This document shows positions 24,365 to 37,650 of a stretch of DNA of 64,000 nt, one piece after another. Below the pieces are notes generated by a model that saw only the letters and a list, made by a program, of their open reading frames with translations, searched no databases and was not told the origin of the DNA. Position 1 is the first letter of the stretch, and each line of letters starts with the position of its first letter. The DNA comes from Anticarsia gemmatalis (lineage: Eukaryota; Arthropoda; Insecta; Lepidoptera; Erebidae). Where the stretch lies: NCBI RefSeq assembly GCF_050436995.1, contig NC_134762.1:9756167-9820166 (forward strand). The letters run 5' to 3'. A program made the translations under genes and the position numbers.

Positions 24365-24480
24365 GGGTTAGAGGCCATAAATAAATGAATACAGCCTATT
24401 GCAGTCTCCCTCCCCGGCAAGTGTCTTAAAATAAAGGGTTGGTGTTTGACTTGACTTGACAAAATGTTATAGCGTGTAAA
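24365..24480 (-). repeat. Retroelement remnant
   Basis: The reverse complement reads CAAACACCAACCC..ATTTTAAGACACTTGCCGGGG and GGAGACTGCAATAGGCTGTA, a block I recognise as a dispersed lepidopteran repeat. The 112-codon minus frame across it has no domain and is treated as a by-product. Confidence 0.4.
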
Positions 24481-25070
24481 AGTATGTAAGAAACAAAAAA
24501 AATGGTGGATAGATAAAAGGTAAAGTAAGAATGCACGTATGATAAGTAATACTACATTGATTGAGAAAAGGCGATGGAATTGATAAAATAATGTTAACAA
24601 ACCATGAAGATTAAGATGGCTCATACAGCTTTTTAATATAAAGTTTAATATAAGTCGTAATAATATAGGACACTTCAAATATACCTAAGACTCTCCAACT
24701 TCAATCATAACATAACCCGGATAACCAGATATCCGGTTATAGCAAACAAACCGAGCTCAACTCTTAATTTTCTACCAAACTATTGCAATTTCGCACTAAA
24801 TTTAATCTAATATCTGTGAATCACACGTACACAATGCCTCCAGCAATTTCCCTTTAAAATCATCGGTAAGTTTGTATTGAGATAAGGGAGAGTACGCACT
24901 GTTGATATCCGGGAAAACTACCAGTAACTTCGGTTCGACCGGATAAAATTATGTACTAATTTTGTCGACTATTTGACGTTATAAGTAATGGTTTAGTTAA
25001 CTTTAATGTGCACAATGAATTATTTTAATTAATTGCATCGTTATTTTAAAGTTTTACATCATATTGCAAA

Positions 25071-25249
25071 TCTATATATATATAAAAATGAATTGCTGTT
25101 CGTTAGTCTCGCTAAAACTTGTGAACGGCTGGACCGATTTGGCTAATTTTGGTCTTGAATTATTTGTGGAAATCCAGAGAAGATGTAAACGGTGAATAAA
25201 TTTGAAAATGCAAGAGGAAAGTGTGAGCGGAGCTGCGCGGGTCAGCTAG
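25071..25249 (+). mobile_element. Short Helitron-like element, intact ends
   Basis: 179 bp between A (25070) and T (25250): 5' TC in TCTATATATATATAAAAATG, body with CGTTAGTCTCGCTAAAACTTG and GGCTGGACCGATTTGGC, 3' GC-rich stretch AGCGGAGCTGCGCGG and GTCAGCTAG. A family different from the (GTTT)n copies. Confidence 0.75.
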
Positions 25250-25256
25250 TTATAAT

Positions 25257-26812
25257 TTTTTTTTTTTTTTTTATTTATTTTGTACATATGAACATTACAA
25301 TTATTGTTTATTTCAAGTAAACTCGCCAAACTCTAACGTTTGATGGCGAGAAGCGCACTTTTACAAAAATAATAACGTAACAATAATAAAACTTTATACA
25401 GAAAACAATATCACATCCATCAATAGGTACTATTTATATTATACATAGTTGTTATTATAACTAAGACTATTTATGTTTATAATTTTATTTACTTATAGAT
25501 TATTTATTTATTTATTTTCTTGAGAGTTAGACAAATATGTATTTTTTAATTTTGTTTTAAGTGAGTTTTTACATATTTTAGTTTGTTCTCTTAACAAATC
25601 TATTTTATTAAACACCTTAGGCACCAAGTACTTAGATGTTCTCTTACCATAACAATTTCTTATCTCTAGTTGGACCAATTTGTTCTCTCTTACCCTACGA
25701 GTATTATATTTATTTTTTACATTTATTTTATACATATCATTGTAGTAATATTCTATACCTATCAAGTATTCCACTTTCTTATCAATTGGCATAATTTTAC
25801 AAATAGGAAATAAGTTATCATAATCTCTATTGCACTTATTCTTTATGTTTTTACTAACTAGAAATTTAATCAGTCTTATTTGCAAGTCTTTAATGTCCTT
25901 TAAATATGTAATAAATGTTCTTCCATATACTAGTAGTCCGTAACTAATTAGCGAGTCAGCAAGCGCGAAATAAACTGTTCTTAACGTCTGTTTGTTGAGT
26001 ACTTGTTTGATCTGGTAAAACTTACATAATACTGTTCTTAACCTGTTGCAAATATCATTCACATGTAACTTCCAGTTAAAGTTTTTATCTATAGTCAATC
26101 CTAAATATTTAAAATTATTTACATACTCTAATTTATTACAATTACAATTATATTTGTTTTTGTGTAGACATTCGTAAGAGTGTCCTATAACTGCGAGATC
26201 TTGTGTATTCACCAGTTTAGCTTCTCGGTTATGTGGCGAATGAATATACATACACTTAGTTTTAGCTAGATTCAGTATTATGCCATTATCATGTGCCCAT
26301 TTGGTAATATTCTCAAAATCGCTCTGAATACTTTCTTGTACTTCAACTACATTTTTGGAGGCATAAACAAGACACATGTCATCAGTGTACATAAATACTT
26401 GACACCTTTTTACAACATTCGAGACACTGTTAACATGCATTATATATCCGACCGGACCATATACCGATCCGGTCGGGACTCCCAACTCAATATTCGCCTC
26501 TTTACCAACGACATCGGCTATGCTTGTGCTCATTTTACGATTAGTTAAATAATTTTTAAACCAATTATTTATAGGTCCCCTTATACCGCATTCATTCATT
26601 GCTTGTAGTAAGATTTCATGGTCCAAAGTGTCAAACGCCTTTTATAATCTATAAATAGTGCTATTACCTGTTTCCCCGAATCTAGGCAATCGTTAATATA
26701 ATCTGAAAATGTCGATAAGGCGGACACAGTGTTCCGCGCTTTGCGGAAACCGTGTTGAGTGTCACTTAATATTTTGTGTTGTTCCAAAAAGGAAAATAAA
26801 AATGTCATAAGT
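25257..26812 (-). pseudogene. 5'-truncated, frameshifted LINE reverse transcriptase
   Basis: Read on the minus strand. A frame entering at about 26808 holds the conserved QHGFRKARNT and FIDYK (RT motif A); it shifts at about 26640 in an A run, and the message continues in the frame ending at 25508 (372 codons). In that frame GVPTGS (residues 49-54, motif B) and YTDD (80-83, catalytic motif C) are visible, then the thumb region. A 3' UTR and a T run at about 25257-25272 (the poly(A) tail) complete the 3' end. No endonuclease or ORF1 remains: typical 5' truncation. The catalytic DD is intact but motif A is broken by the shift, so the copy is dead. Most like the CR1/Jockey group of non-LTR elements; clade not certain. 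The tail lies a few bases after the 25249 Helitron end. Confidence 0.85.
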
Positions 26813-27347
26813 TAAATTGACAATATAAAATACTTATCTGAAATAAGGAAAAAATTGCAACGATAAATAATGATCAAGTGTGGTCTAGCATAATCAAAAT
26901 TAGTTATCAAAGAAAACGGAGCTATATTTCTATTACATAAATGCCTAAACAATGCTACTATTTAAACCGGTTATAACCGGGTATAAAATAACCATATGTA
27001 TAACCCCCTTAATTTAAGTTAAAGTTTGTATTGCGTTAAAGTAGATAACTTTGAACTAGCATTGATTTGCAGTTGCCCGAGGCCTCTCAACTTACGCTAT
27101 AATTGTTTGTATGCTTAGTGATATAACGAAACGGTACTCAAAGGGATTGTATACAAAGTCTGAGGAGCTGTAGCGAGTAAACAAACTGAGAATTGATGAA
27201 TTGCAAACTGTGACTGTTTCGTGATCTAAAGTGTTAGAAACTTAGGCTGTGTTTCTACCAAAGGGGTGCAACTGCTTTACTTATAGACGACGTCAGCTCT
27301 AAGGGTCGCTACTACTTTAGACTACCGGCTATCGGCTACCTATCAAT

Positions 27348-27351
<4 letters not shown>
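26813..27351. other. No gene recognised
   Basis: AT-rich; nothing recognised. Confidence 0.4.

Positions 27352-27392
<41 letters not shown>
27352..27392. repeat. (TG)n microsatellite
   Basis: About 20 uninterrupted TG units. Confidence 0.95.
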
Positions 27393-27394
<2 letters not shown>

Positions 27395-28339
27395 CAGCGT
27401 CTCTAGCGGATACCGTAAGAACAAATTATAAACGCGATCTCGATATTTGATGACGGTAAAAAATTGCGATACCGATTGGCTCAAAAGTGACAATTGGGTC
27501 ACTTATGTAGACTGTGCATAGACTGTGTATTCAAACTTCAAAGGTAATTTTTTACTGCGTCTATGCAAGTTGAATCTCGATAATTACCCTCAACAGAGAC
27601 AGCGACAATTATTTTTACAAATAATATGTTCAAAAGATTCACCCTGACTTTCGATCTTATTACACGAGAGGACAAACCTTGGCTATCATACTTTTTTACG
27701 AAAATACCTTCAACAATATACAAAAAATAAAAAGTAAAAGATAAAAAATACTTTATTAAACATTTATTACGTCAAGTCTGCAACATTTTATGTTGTTATC
27801 ACCCGTTTGTATAGCTTGAAGATATGTTAGGGGACAAGATTAGCGCCACAATAAGCGGTTGAGCAACATTTGCGCTTATCAAGTAAAAATATGACGTTTT
27901 TGAGGACCAATTGTGAATATTTTGGTAAAAAATGCTATGGATTTTTTTCAGAAACAGTTGAATATTTTGGACTTTGGTTTATTATTATTAATGCTTCACA
28001 AGCAATATGAGGTATTTTGTTATTAAAAAGAATCCTGGTGACATTTTTATGAAAATGCAAGAATGTACTTCTGTAGTACAAGCCGACTCGCAATTACGTT
28101 TGTAGATCACTTTCATATTTTCTTTCCACATACAAATCGAATTTAACACCACGGTAGATAGTAACACAGCTTTAATTATCGCATGAAAATATTTCGTATT
28201 TAAATGATCTACTCGTAATTATCCTGACCAACTTATCCATAATCGTTTTGTTTTGACATAAAAGTATAACAAACAAACTCACGTTTTTAACCATATAAAC
28301 AAAAAGGGTTTACATCGGATCGATGGGACCAATATTCCC
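27393..28339. other. No gene recognised
   Basis: AT-rich; the minus frame at 27538-27723 has no known domain. Confidence 0.4.
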
Positions 28340-28407
28340 GTGGAAATGAAATCAACAGGATAATATTGTACTAGGTATACCCGGATGAAGTCGGGCCAGC
28401 CAGCTAG
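28340..28407 (+). mobile_element. Helitron-like 3' end
   Basis: A hairpin CCCGGATGAAGTCGGG is followed by CCAGCCAGCTAG and T (28408), as at Helitron 3' ends. The 5' end was not found. Confidence 0.5.
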
Positions 28408-29501
28408 TTTATAATATTAATAATAGCAATAAATCTTTATTTCAGAACCAATTTTCATATGTTTTTACACTTTTACATTAAAATAAAATCACAAAACCTT
28501 CAATATTAAACACAACTAGAATCAAAATTAAAATGAAAACAAAATAAACAATATTAGTTGGGATTTAATTCTTTCACCCACAAGACTGTATACTCAGGTC
28601 TATAACACCCTTATACCTTCAATAAATAGGCAGTTTTTCCTTCCCCCTATCCATTCAACTATCACCGGTGTAATGTCGTGTAAATCTTTTGTGAACGTTA
28701 CGGCCAATCAATTGTACTAAAGACTTACTTAGCTTGTTTTCGTAGCTTCAATAGGAAACGTGTTTTTGTCTCAAATCAAGCTTTTTCTATACTTAATAGT
28801 ATTATTAGGAATTGAGTTTAAGATAAAGTGTAAATTTTAATCCCTTTTTGTCAAAATATCAGCGGGTTTTTATTTGAAATCAGACCAATGAAATATTTTT
28901 TATTTATTTTGGATACTTTGATAGTTCAACCTAACAGTGGTTGTAGGTTTTCATGTTTTACAAAAACGTAAAACTGAGAAAACACCTGTTTTCTATATTG
29001 TTTCAACTTTTGGTAAGAGTCTCTTGAAGGCTTTTGGTTACATGTCGTTTTCTACTGTTCATGAAAATCAAGTGTATGGTTTGATACGAAATAATTTAAA
29101 GCTGAAAATATGTGTCTTTAATTGAAAGATTAGTCTTAAGCTTTGGTCACATTCTTTGGATTGTTTTGTTTGAAAACATGTTATTAGCGTAAAATTGCAC
29201 TAAAAACAAGCCACACGTTTTAAAAAGCAACAAACTAACGCCAAGCATAAAAACGTCCATGTATCGCCTTAGCCACGTTATATCATGTTCATAAAGAAGG
29301 TCGTAGATCCGGCGCATGAGTGAGTGCTGCACATCCTTATCGTCGCAAATAAAAACGTTCAATGTGCCGTTTTAATGTCTGCCCCTTCCTTCGGCCCTTC
29401 GCTTGTAATGGGGACTAGTGATGCGACGTGTCAGTATCGACAAGTATTTTTTTATGAAAAGTATTTGGATCACAAAGGATTTTGCTCTGATTATTTTAAG
29501 G
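28408..29501. other. No gene recognised
   Basis: AT-rich; short open frames on both strands between 28937 and 29621 overlap each other and show no domains. Confidence 0.4.
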
Positions 29502-29529
29502 GTAAGCCAATACTTGTGTATTGGCTTAC
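29502..29529. repeat. Perfect 12-bp hairpin
   Basis: GTAAGCCAATAC, a 4-nt TTGT loop, then GTATTGGCTTAC. Could be a transcript hairpin or a remnant of a palindromic element. Confidence 0.9.
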
Positions 29530-30172
29530 AACTTACATGTATTGGATTTGTATCAGTATTAAGTTACATTTCTATTGAGTGGTGTAATTTTTTCAGGATT
29601 AAGTTTATAATTTACCTGTAAGTTGAATTGCTGTAGATTTTTACTTGTGATAGCCTTCTTAAAGCTATTTTTGCTTTGTTTATTTAACACAACCTTATTT
29701 ATACAATGTCAATAGACAGTGGAAACTACAAACGTGTAAGAACTATAGTGCGTGATAATTTAAGCGTCGAATCACTAAAATAATACCATAGGAAATCACT
29801 TTACGTGGACAAAACTACGATAAAGTTGTTTTAACTCAATCGTGCCTCTCCAACCAATAAAATTTATCGACAAAATTATCATAATTCGCCATTCATCCCA
29901 TCCCTAAAAGCACGTACAAGCAATTTATATTTGCGCAGATATGGTTTAATAAAAACAACTGTATTGGCTCTGCATATTTCAATGGTACGTTGTCATATCT
30001 GAATTTCTCGCACATTATTTTCTTTTCAGCTTTTATTACATACAAATATAGATTTTTGAAAATAAAATGGCAGTATTTTCTGTTTTCGCACTTGTATTTG
30101 TATTTATTGTGAACAAATGTTTCTAATTCTCAGTAGTGGGTCATGAGTTACTTGCTAGCTCATCTCGTAAGA

Positions 30173-30284
30173 TTCCCCCTTGCCCAGGCACTTGCCTGGC
30201 AAGGGGGAACAGTCAGACCTGGCAACAGTCATAACAATTACTAAATCTACCACTTGGTAGATTTAGTAATTGTTACGACTGTTG
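30173..30284. repeat. Two adjacent strong hairpins
   Basis: Hairpin 1 (30173-30209): TTCCCCCTTGCC.AGGCA pairs with TGCCTGGCAAGGGGGAA. Hairpin 2 (30223-30284): CAACAGTCATAACAATTACT pairs with its near-perfect inverse, with one G/T difference and a tiny loop at 30253/30254. Only 13 bases separate them. Confidence 0.9.
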
Positions 30285-32636
30285 TTATAATCAATATTTA
30301 ACATTTACATGAGTTACTGTAGATTTTTGGTTTCATTCAAAATCTCTCAATATCTTCGGAGACTTTCTATCTATATTCTATTAACCATGCAAACATACAA
30401 ATCTCTGCAGTAATGTATGGTTGAGAATTTTATGAGTGTAAGTAACCATACTCATACGTTTATTTATAAATAAAAACTATACAAAGAACTGTCTCTAACA
30501 ATAGAACTATCAATCCAACGAGAACTGAACCTGATACATAACACCGAAAATGCCACTACTTCAAATATCATATTCCCAGCATCCCTAAAGATACTACATC
30601 AAAACTAAAGCTACAAGAATAACAGTACTACCGGATATAATACATTCACAATTTATGAGCAGCGAACAAGAGGCGTCAAGCAAGTGCCTTTCCTTGTACA
30701 CTCGCGCAAAAAGTGCTTTCAATAACTCGAACAATAGCTCCATTGAATACTCGACCAAGTTTTTTAACGACCATTACTTAATTAAAGGCTTTTGTTTATG
30801 ACGGTACATTCGAAAGTTATTCTTAATGTAACGGTAATAAAGTTTTATCGGTCATTGTGAATTGGATGAAAGATTTTTGGCAGTTTTGTTGTGGTTTTTG
30901 TTGTTTCTTTGAGGTTACTGTACTTTACGGTTTAAACAGAAGAGTTTGTACAATACCTATTTTCAAACAATTATAGTTCATTAATATAGCCTCGTAAAGA
31001 CATTATTGCAGAAACTGAAAATCCGATATCACTTTGACTGACTCGGGAATCTAGCCCATGACATTATGATCCGCATTCCATACTTACAATTCTTGATAGT
31101 TTATCCAATATTTGAGTTTACAGATTATTCACCTACTAACTTGTCGTCGTAAACTATTAGTAATGTCAAATTATACCTTAAAGGATACTTTACGATGAAG
31201 GCAAATCTGGTCTACAAAAGAATATTCCAACCACTACTTGCATAATAAAAGTTCACTAAATCTCTAATAACATATTGATTTCAAAGGTTACAAGAAGGTT
31301 GTTTAAAAGACTTTTAAAAGTTATAAATGATTATTGAAAGTAAAAGTAAAAGTAAAAGAAAATGCTTTATCACGAGTTCATGGCTCGTGATTCTCGAGGC
31401 GCATTTACAATCGAGCTTGTCGCTGGTTTGAGGACTCGATAAGGTAAAGCTGGGTGTTCATTGTACTATTTATATGCTACGAAATAGTCGGTTGATAGTC
31501 GGTTTTAGACTGGGTAAAGTATTAACAAATTGTATTATCTATTCATTCAGTTTTTCAACTATGTGAAAGCCAAAATTCATCACTGTTTGTATTTGTTGCG
31601 CTAAAAAGTAAGTAATAGAAATTTGTATATCTTTACAAAGCTGTATGTTGGTATTAATAGTAAATGTTTATGTCTTATGTTCCAAGCTCTTTTTCTTTTC
31701 TTTTAAGTTCTTCTTTAACCCATGACTATTCAATTGCTGGGCAAGGGGCTCCTCCCAAAAATTGAGTTATGCAATTTTGACATATATTTCTAAGCTTATA
31801 TTGTTTTCTTTGTTTTATACTAAGATTTAAAAGCAAAATTTAAAGCGATGCAATACACGGTTTCAATAAAATTTCGCAGAGTGATCAATTATATTTTGGA
31901 GTAAAACATAGTTTATCGAAAAATAATTGACGATGCCAAAGACGCATGCTTAAGCAAATAATAAACATAAAATTCAACGACGCGAAAGTTTAAAAGTTGT
32001 CTAAAAGTCGTATATTTAACAGACGACTTTAGAAAAAGTCTTGAAAAACAAGTTTCCCTCATCGAATGGTTCTGAGCGTTTGATGTATATTTATTACCCG
32101 GAGTGACGGTTGGCCAACCTTGGATAACGCTACCAACATTACCAAATGAATTTATTTTCACACCAAATTCTATACAGACACAGTTTGATTGGAACTTGAC
32201 GGTTTTAATTAAGTTTAGTAGTATTTATTACATACATAAAATTAATGTTTTTTTTAGCATATACAGGGGACCACAAATTTTCGTGTGTTCTAAAAAGCAG
32301 CGAAGTGCGGTCTTAAACCATTTAGTGTCTTTTTTCCTGTTAATGATTCAAAATCTAAAACTTTTATTGATTATTAGAAGTATGGCGATCTGATCGCTGA
32401 TTGACGAATATGGTCGACTGATCTTCAAAACCTACCTCTAAGATCTATATCAAAACATGCTTTGGCAAGGGTTTCGTTCAATTTTCTTATACCAGTGAGT
32501 GCAACTGACAATGAGCTTCAAATTCCTATGATACTAGAAATAAAACTGAATCACCTATTATAAAGTTAAAAGCTACCAAGACGACAACTCATTTACATTT
32601 TGTACACACATTTATTACATGGGTCTGTTAACAGCC
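30285..32636. other. No gene recognised
   Basis: AT-rich; apart from the AAAAGT run nothing recognised. Open frames at 31913-32161 and 32103-32393 overlap on opposite strands and lack domains. Confidence 0.4.
31337..31359. repeat. Short (AAAAGT)n run
   Basis: Three to four AAAAGT units followed by a block with CGAGTTCATGGCTCGTGATTC, a possible retroelement tail on minus. Confidence 0.7.
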
Positions 32637-32745
32637 AAACGTGTGGGTGTATTTCATGCAACTCTGCATACACCTTTGGGTATAAACAAGCATGATATTA
32701 CGTAAATACATACATACGTACATGCAGACATACATAATATTATGC
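32637..32745 (+). repeat. SINE S3 tail fragment
   Basis: AACGTGTGGGTGTATTTCATG, TGCATACACCTTTGGGTATAA and ACATAATATTATGCC match the S3 tail, with an (ATAC)n-like stretch at 32704-32735. Confidence 0.6.
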
Positions 32746-33900
32746 CTTTTCCAATAGGTGTAGGCAGAGACCAAAGAATGCCACTTGATGCTATCTTAAC
32801 AAACTTCCCTTGCCTTATTCACATATACATTTTGTCATACAGTAAATGTACGAATTTATATAAAAGTAAATAAGTAACAGCCTATTTCCTCCCTTTATTT
32901 GAAACAAATTCGCAACAAACATTCTTATTATAATTTAACGTATGCAGAATGGAATATGGTCCTGTTAGAATTTTTTTTATTTATATCGTAACCTCAAGAA
33001 CTCCTTAAGGGGCCCGTACAATCAATTTTATAAAAAGGGTTTTCGGAAGGGTCCTATTGGCCAACCCTACTACCCGTTTGTTGCCAGATATTGATAAATT
33101 GCTGAAAAAATTGGTACTCCCCATTATATTTTTCTCTGAGGGGTTGAACTGAAATTTGATGGAATTTTTATGAGTTATATTAGTGATTTTCCGGGAAATG
33201 TCTTTCGCTGTTAAGATATTTTTGAGGTAAAGTGGATAGATCACTTACAGGCTTTTTAAAGATGTCATTTATGTCTTCGATAACTGAATAACCCAGTTGC
33301 AATATAAGGCAACTGCAAATTATAATAACCGTTGTTTATAATATACATGATCCCTTAAAGTACTTAAATGTGTCAAAAGTACACATAACATAGAATGACT
33401 ATTGAATTTACATCCCAGAGAACTTCATTTTTTTAACTAATAATAAGGTAACAAAAAGTCAAGGTCGAATATTTTCAACATTGTAAGATATTGTATTATC
33501 ATAAACCGCAACCTAATAATCATTATTTAATAATTTAACAATATAACAAAAGAAAAGAATTCCCATTTACCCCACAAAGTGACAAATCTCCCGTTCTGGT
33601 TGTAAAAAACAATAAGCCCCGATTCACTCGTACACAGTGGTTTATAGGTTAATTTGGGGAAAAATCCAATTTTGCTGGCAACCCCAAGGACATATTAATA
33701 TTAAAGACAGTTTAAATGAGGATATGTTTCGGCGACATGGAAAGGGTGTTCATTGGTCATAAACTGGCCTTGAGTGTGAATATTTATATGATGTTATATT
33801 CATGGGTGCTAAAGGGTCTAGGGTCAATGACAAGTTTAGTATGGACCTTACACGTGACGTCATTAAGTTGGAACACCGCTTTATTGATTTAAAGTGGAGA
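32746..33900. other. No gene recognised
   Basis: AT-rich; the 79-codon minus frame at 33005-33244 has no known domain. Confidence 0.4.
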
Positions 33901-34078
33901 AGTTTAGGTCACCACGCCAATACCACTGCGTCGGGAGGTTGTGGGTTCGATTCCCACACGAAACAATTATTTGTGTGATTTACAAATAAATTGCTTCGTG
34001 TCCGTTGTTTGTATGTTTGTAAAAGTCCCGGCGACACAAAAGCCATTGTTTGTGGGGGAGTTGTCTTTATTTTTAATA
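33901..34078 (+). mobile_element. SINE family S1, head-truncated
   Basis: Begins inside the tRNA-like head (GTTTAGGTCACCACGCC), has the B box GGTTCGATTCCC and the body up to GGGGGAGTTGTC. Lacks the first A-box bases of the 8895 copy. Confidence 0.75.
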
Positions 34079-36599
34079 TATGTATCTAGTTGGAACGTTA
34101 AACAATGAGTTAAGATGTTCAGTGGCTATGTGACTGAAAAGTAGTGGGTTCATAAAAGACTTGTAAAACTACTTTTATAATAGGTCTCTATGATTAGCTG
34201 GAGGGTCAGCATTACTAGTATATTAAATAATCAAGGCTTATCTTGTTCCCGTGGAAGTGGGCAGATACAAAAAAAGCTTCGTTTTATAATAACATCAGTG
34301 GCATAATTTTAAAAATAACATAAACAAACAAACCTTATTTTAATCTAACCACAAACTATAATACCAAAAATAGCTCGTCCCATCCAACATTAAGTGAGGT
34401 ACCATAATTATGAATTCCCGGACTAATATTCCCGGGATTTACAAATTCCCGCGTTGTATTGTTTGCGCGCCGGGATTGTGTAGACCCTTGTCATTTCTTG
34501 ACGTGCTCCCCCGACCTTAGGGCTAGTTCACAATAGTTGGCCATGTTTTTGTGCACTGATTTTTATGTGAGAAAAATGTACTTTTGAGAATGAAAAGTGG
34601 CTTTTTGTGAGGTGTGTCTGGGTTGATTGTAAAAGAGGTTATACTTTTTGAGAGCTTTCTCGCAGGTTCTGTTTTTATGCTAGAATAATATGTTATTCAA
34701 AAATTGCCTGTTATTCCTGTTAATATGGCGCAATTTTTACTATTTCATACGCGAAATAGTAAAAGTCACTCTAACCTACGAAACAATTAACTGAATAATA
34801 AAGAAGTCCAATGTTGAGATTATGAATTCACTTCTCTCGGTTTGGAAGTCTAATTTAAACGTGTGATTTGTTGAAAAAAATGCTTGTACAGAGAATTATT
34901 TATGCTAATCGCAAGAAAAGCATTTAGTCAACAGGTTTAGTTAAACCCAGCGTTTTTAGCTCGGGGATTAACAGCACAAAACACACCGACGAAAGTAGGG
35001 GATTCCTTAATTTATGTATTTTTACCTTCATGTTTAGACTCTATTTCCTCTTACGCCGAACGCACCGACGGTTGCGTATTACATAAAAGAATTCGCCGCG
35101 CAAGTCAGCGTCACTGTGTAGCGTCCCATACACGAGCTTTCCTTTGGTTTCGTATACACAGAACATTTTGCACAAGTTCGTTTTCCTATATAGTCAAGAG
35201 CATCGTGTATCAGCCCGATTGGCGTACGCGAATGACGCCAGCGTCGAAAGAAATGAAGCATTGCACAGAAAAATTCTACCTTGTACGTCAGTGTTGCTGT
35301 GTTGTGAACCCGTAAAACAATCGTGTAGAGGTATATTTCATTGCTCGGCTGATGTATGCTACCGAAGTCAGCGTAGGAAGAAAGCGAGCCTAAGATTATG
35401 TTAATTCACGATAATGAGAACGAAGTGACGAGTCAGCGCCACCTTCTCATGGTCACCCTACATTCGTTATTATAATATTATGTAAAGCGCTGTAGATGTA
35501 GGCACTTTTACTTATTAAGACAAAATGCTACTGTAGAACGAACCTTTATTTTTTGCTACGAGATGCTACGAGTTGCTACGCTTGTGCTACGAATATTCGT
35601 AGCTAACTAGAATTTGGAGGTTAAGCCTACGCGTAGTCTACGATGTTTAAAAGTCACATACCGATGTAATAGTCTACACAATTTTGACCCATTAGGCCAG
35701 TTTCTCTAAGATAAGTATTGAATGACTTAGCCAGTGGAATTTTGATGCAATTAAGCAGAACTAAGATTCTAGTGTATGCGAATGGTGTAAATCTGCGGTT
35801 GTTCTATTATATCCTACTTCTTCTTATACTATCTTATGAATAAAATGCAATTATACAATGCTTTTGTTTGAGTGAATAACTGTATTTTACTCTTTTACGT
35901 AAAAAATGCTAAATGGATTTCAATTAGGTAAGGTTTAGGATAGGATACTTTTAACTTAGGTAGGCTTTTCCATGCGGACGCAGTAGTAGCTAATAGTAAG
36001 TAGTGGAATACAATTTTACACGATAAACAGAAATGAGAGAACAAAGGAATACAACCACTTGAGTTCTCCTACGTAATATAGAAGGCAGCGCTTTTTGTAA
36101 AGTTTAATAAAACTTTCTCTAATTTCACAAATACACTGCTCCCTTCACGCAACTTTCCTTTACGATAAAAAAATGCCCTACCACATAGTTCTTTGCTACT
36201 TCTGTTAGCCATAACATAGCACGCCAACCATGCCAAGCACCACGCTAAAAACACATAAAACACCAAGAATAAAAGCCTTAATAAAACCCTATATAACTAG
36301 GGGTCACTTAAACAACCTTTTAAGTAAAACAACGTTGAAACCGTTTGCCGATGCATCGTCCGCAGTGTACAAGAGAGAGTGCGGCGAAACTTTAATGAAA
36401 AGATTTACGAGCCGTCAAACAAGCGCCACCGTTTCATTCTTGTACAATGGAGCGAATCTTTTAGTAAACCTTACTTGCTTGTTAAAAGTAGGAGGAAATC
36501 TTTTGGGTAACGGTTTTTGTTGATTATTTTTAGTTTGAATTTGTTTTGCATCAGCTGGATCGTTCTTGACTAAAAATCTATGTTTGAAACTAAAAATAT
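34079..36599. other. No confident gene; less AT-rich patches
   Basis: 35050-35450 is richer in GC and CpG than its flanks and holds overlapping frames of 60 and 86 codons on opposite strands without known domains. 35545-35645 is a CTACG-rich patch. 36230-36523 carries a plus frame of 97 codons without a recognised domain. No splice structure could be built. Confidence 0.35.
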
Positions 36600-36880
36600 T
36601 ACAATTGCTTTTTTTAAAGCCTTTATGGTCTGAGCGATAGTGTATACGACTGCTGAAAGTGAAGACCCGGTCCTGGGTCCGGGTTCAATTCCCAGGTGCG
36701 ATAAAGTGTTATATCTAATTTATACATTATGATTATTCTCAATAGAAGTCAGGTAACGTGACCGGTATATGGCAATAGGCACGTCTGGGACTAACATTGC
36801 TAATAGCGAAACGCGGGTTATTTCACATACCTCTGACTACACTTTCGGGTAAGATAGGCGTGATATTATGTATTTAAATA
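36600..36880 (+). mobile_element. SINE family S3
   Basis: A tRNA-like head with GGGTTCAATTCCCAGGTGCG (B box) at about 36679, then CAGGTAACGTGACCGGTATA, TGGCAATAGGCACG, GGGACTAACATTGCTAATAG and CACTTTCGGGTAAGATAGGC. The head is close to that of 23670 but the two copies differ by short gaps. Confidence 0.75.
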
Positions 36881-37363
36881 GGTTAAATGTAGCTTTAAAG
36901 CAGCGCAAAAACAATATAAAACGCTTTAAGAACCCAAAAAAACAATAAATATTCAGCCACTCTCCCCGCACACAAGAATAGGGTCCCTCTAACAAATTCA
37001 AACCACGTGGCTGTAGTTAATTGAAACTGCGAGTGAAGCCGGGTGAAGCAACAAGTGCGTAAATTAAACCGTACTATAAATGCTTATCTGTGACGCCTTT
37101 GAGTTAAGGAAATTGACTTATAAGAGGCCCTTTTATTTGGGATTGTAAGTTGTTATGAATGTGTAGTAGTCACGGTCAGGAATGGGATGGGTGACCATAC
37201 AGAACATTTGGTTAAAATAACGGTTTAGGACGGATTTGATCATAATATACTTATAACATTAATGAAATAAAATGTTGATGTATTTTGTCATGATACAGGA
37301 AAGTAATTATATAAGCATTAATCTTTCCGGAGACTTTCACAAACAAACAAAAAATTGAGACAA

Positions 37364-37509
37364 CAGTAGCGCGATTCTCTACTAGTATCGACTATCGACA
37401 ATTGGCTTGCTATCGAGACATTTTGTATGGATATATGATGAGCACCTCTAGCGTTTTACATGTCAAAATGGATACTTAATAGTACCGATTGTACAGAAAT
37501 GCGCCACAG
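37364..37509. mobile_element. MITE, family CAGTAGCGC
   Basis: The left end CAGTAGCGCGATTCTCTAC and right end GTACAGAAATGCGCCACAG form imperfect terminal inverted repeats. The same ends and GAGCACCTCT inside occur at 58125-58310, where the inverted repeats are cleaner. Confidence 0.65.
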
Positions 37510-37650
37510 GTCTGAATTAGCAAAATTATTCACAGAATCAGCTTTATTCAGCTCACACCAATATTTGTTACAAATGGAATCAGTTTCTAACGTAATGGCA
37601 GCACCGTAACGACTTTTACAACTACTATACAATAGACATATTATTATGTA

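Noticed and set aside
24340..24678. 112-codon minus-strand membrane-like protein
   Set aside because: It overlaps a dispersed repeat block and its hydrophobicity follows AT-rich composition.
26291..26548. 85-codon plus-strand frame
   Set aside because: Antisense to the LINE reverse transcriptase.
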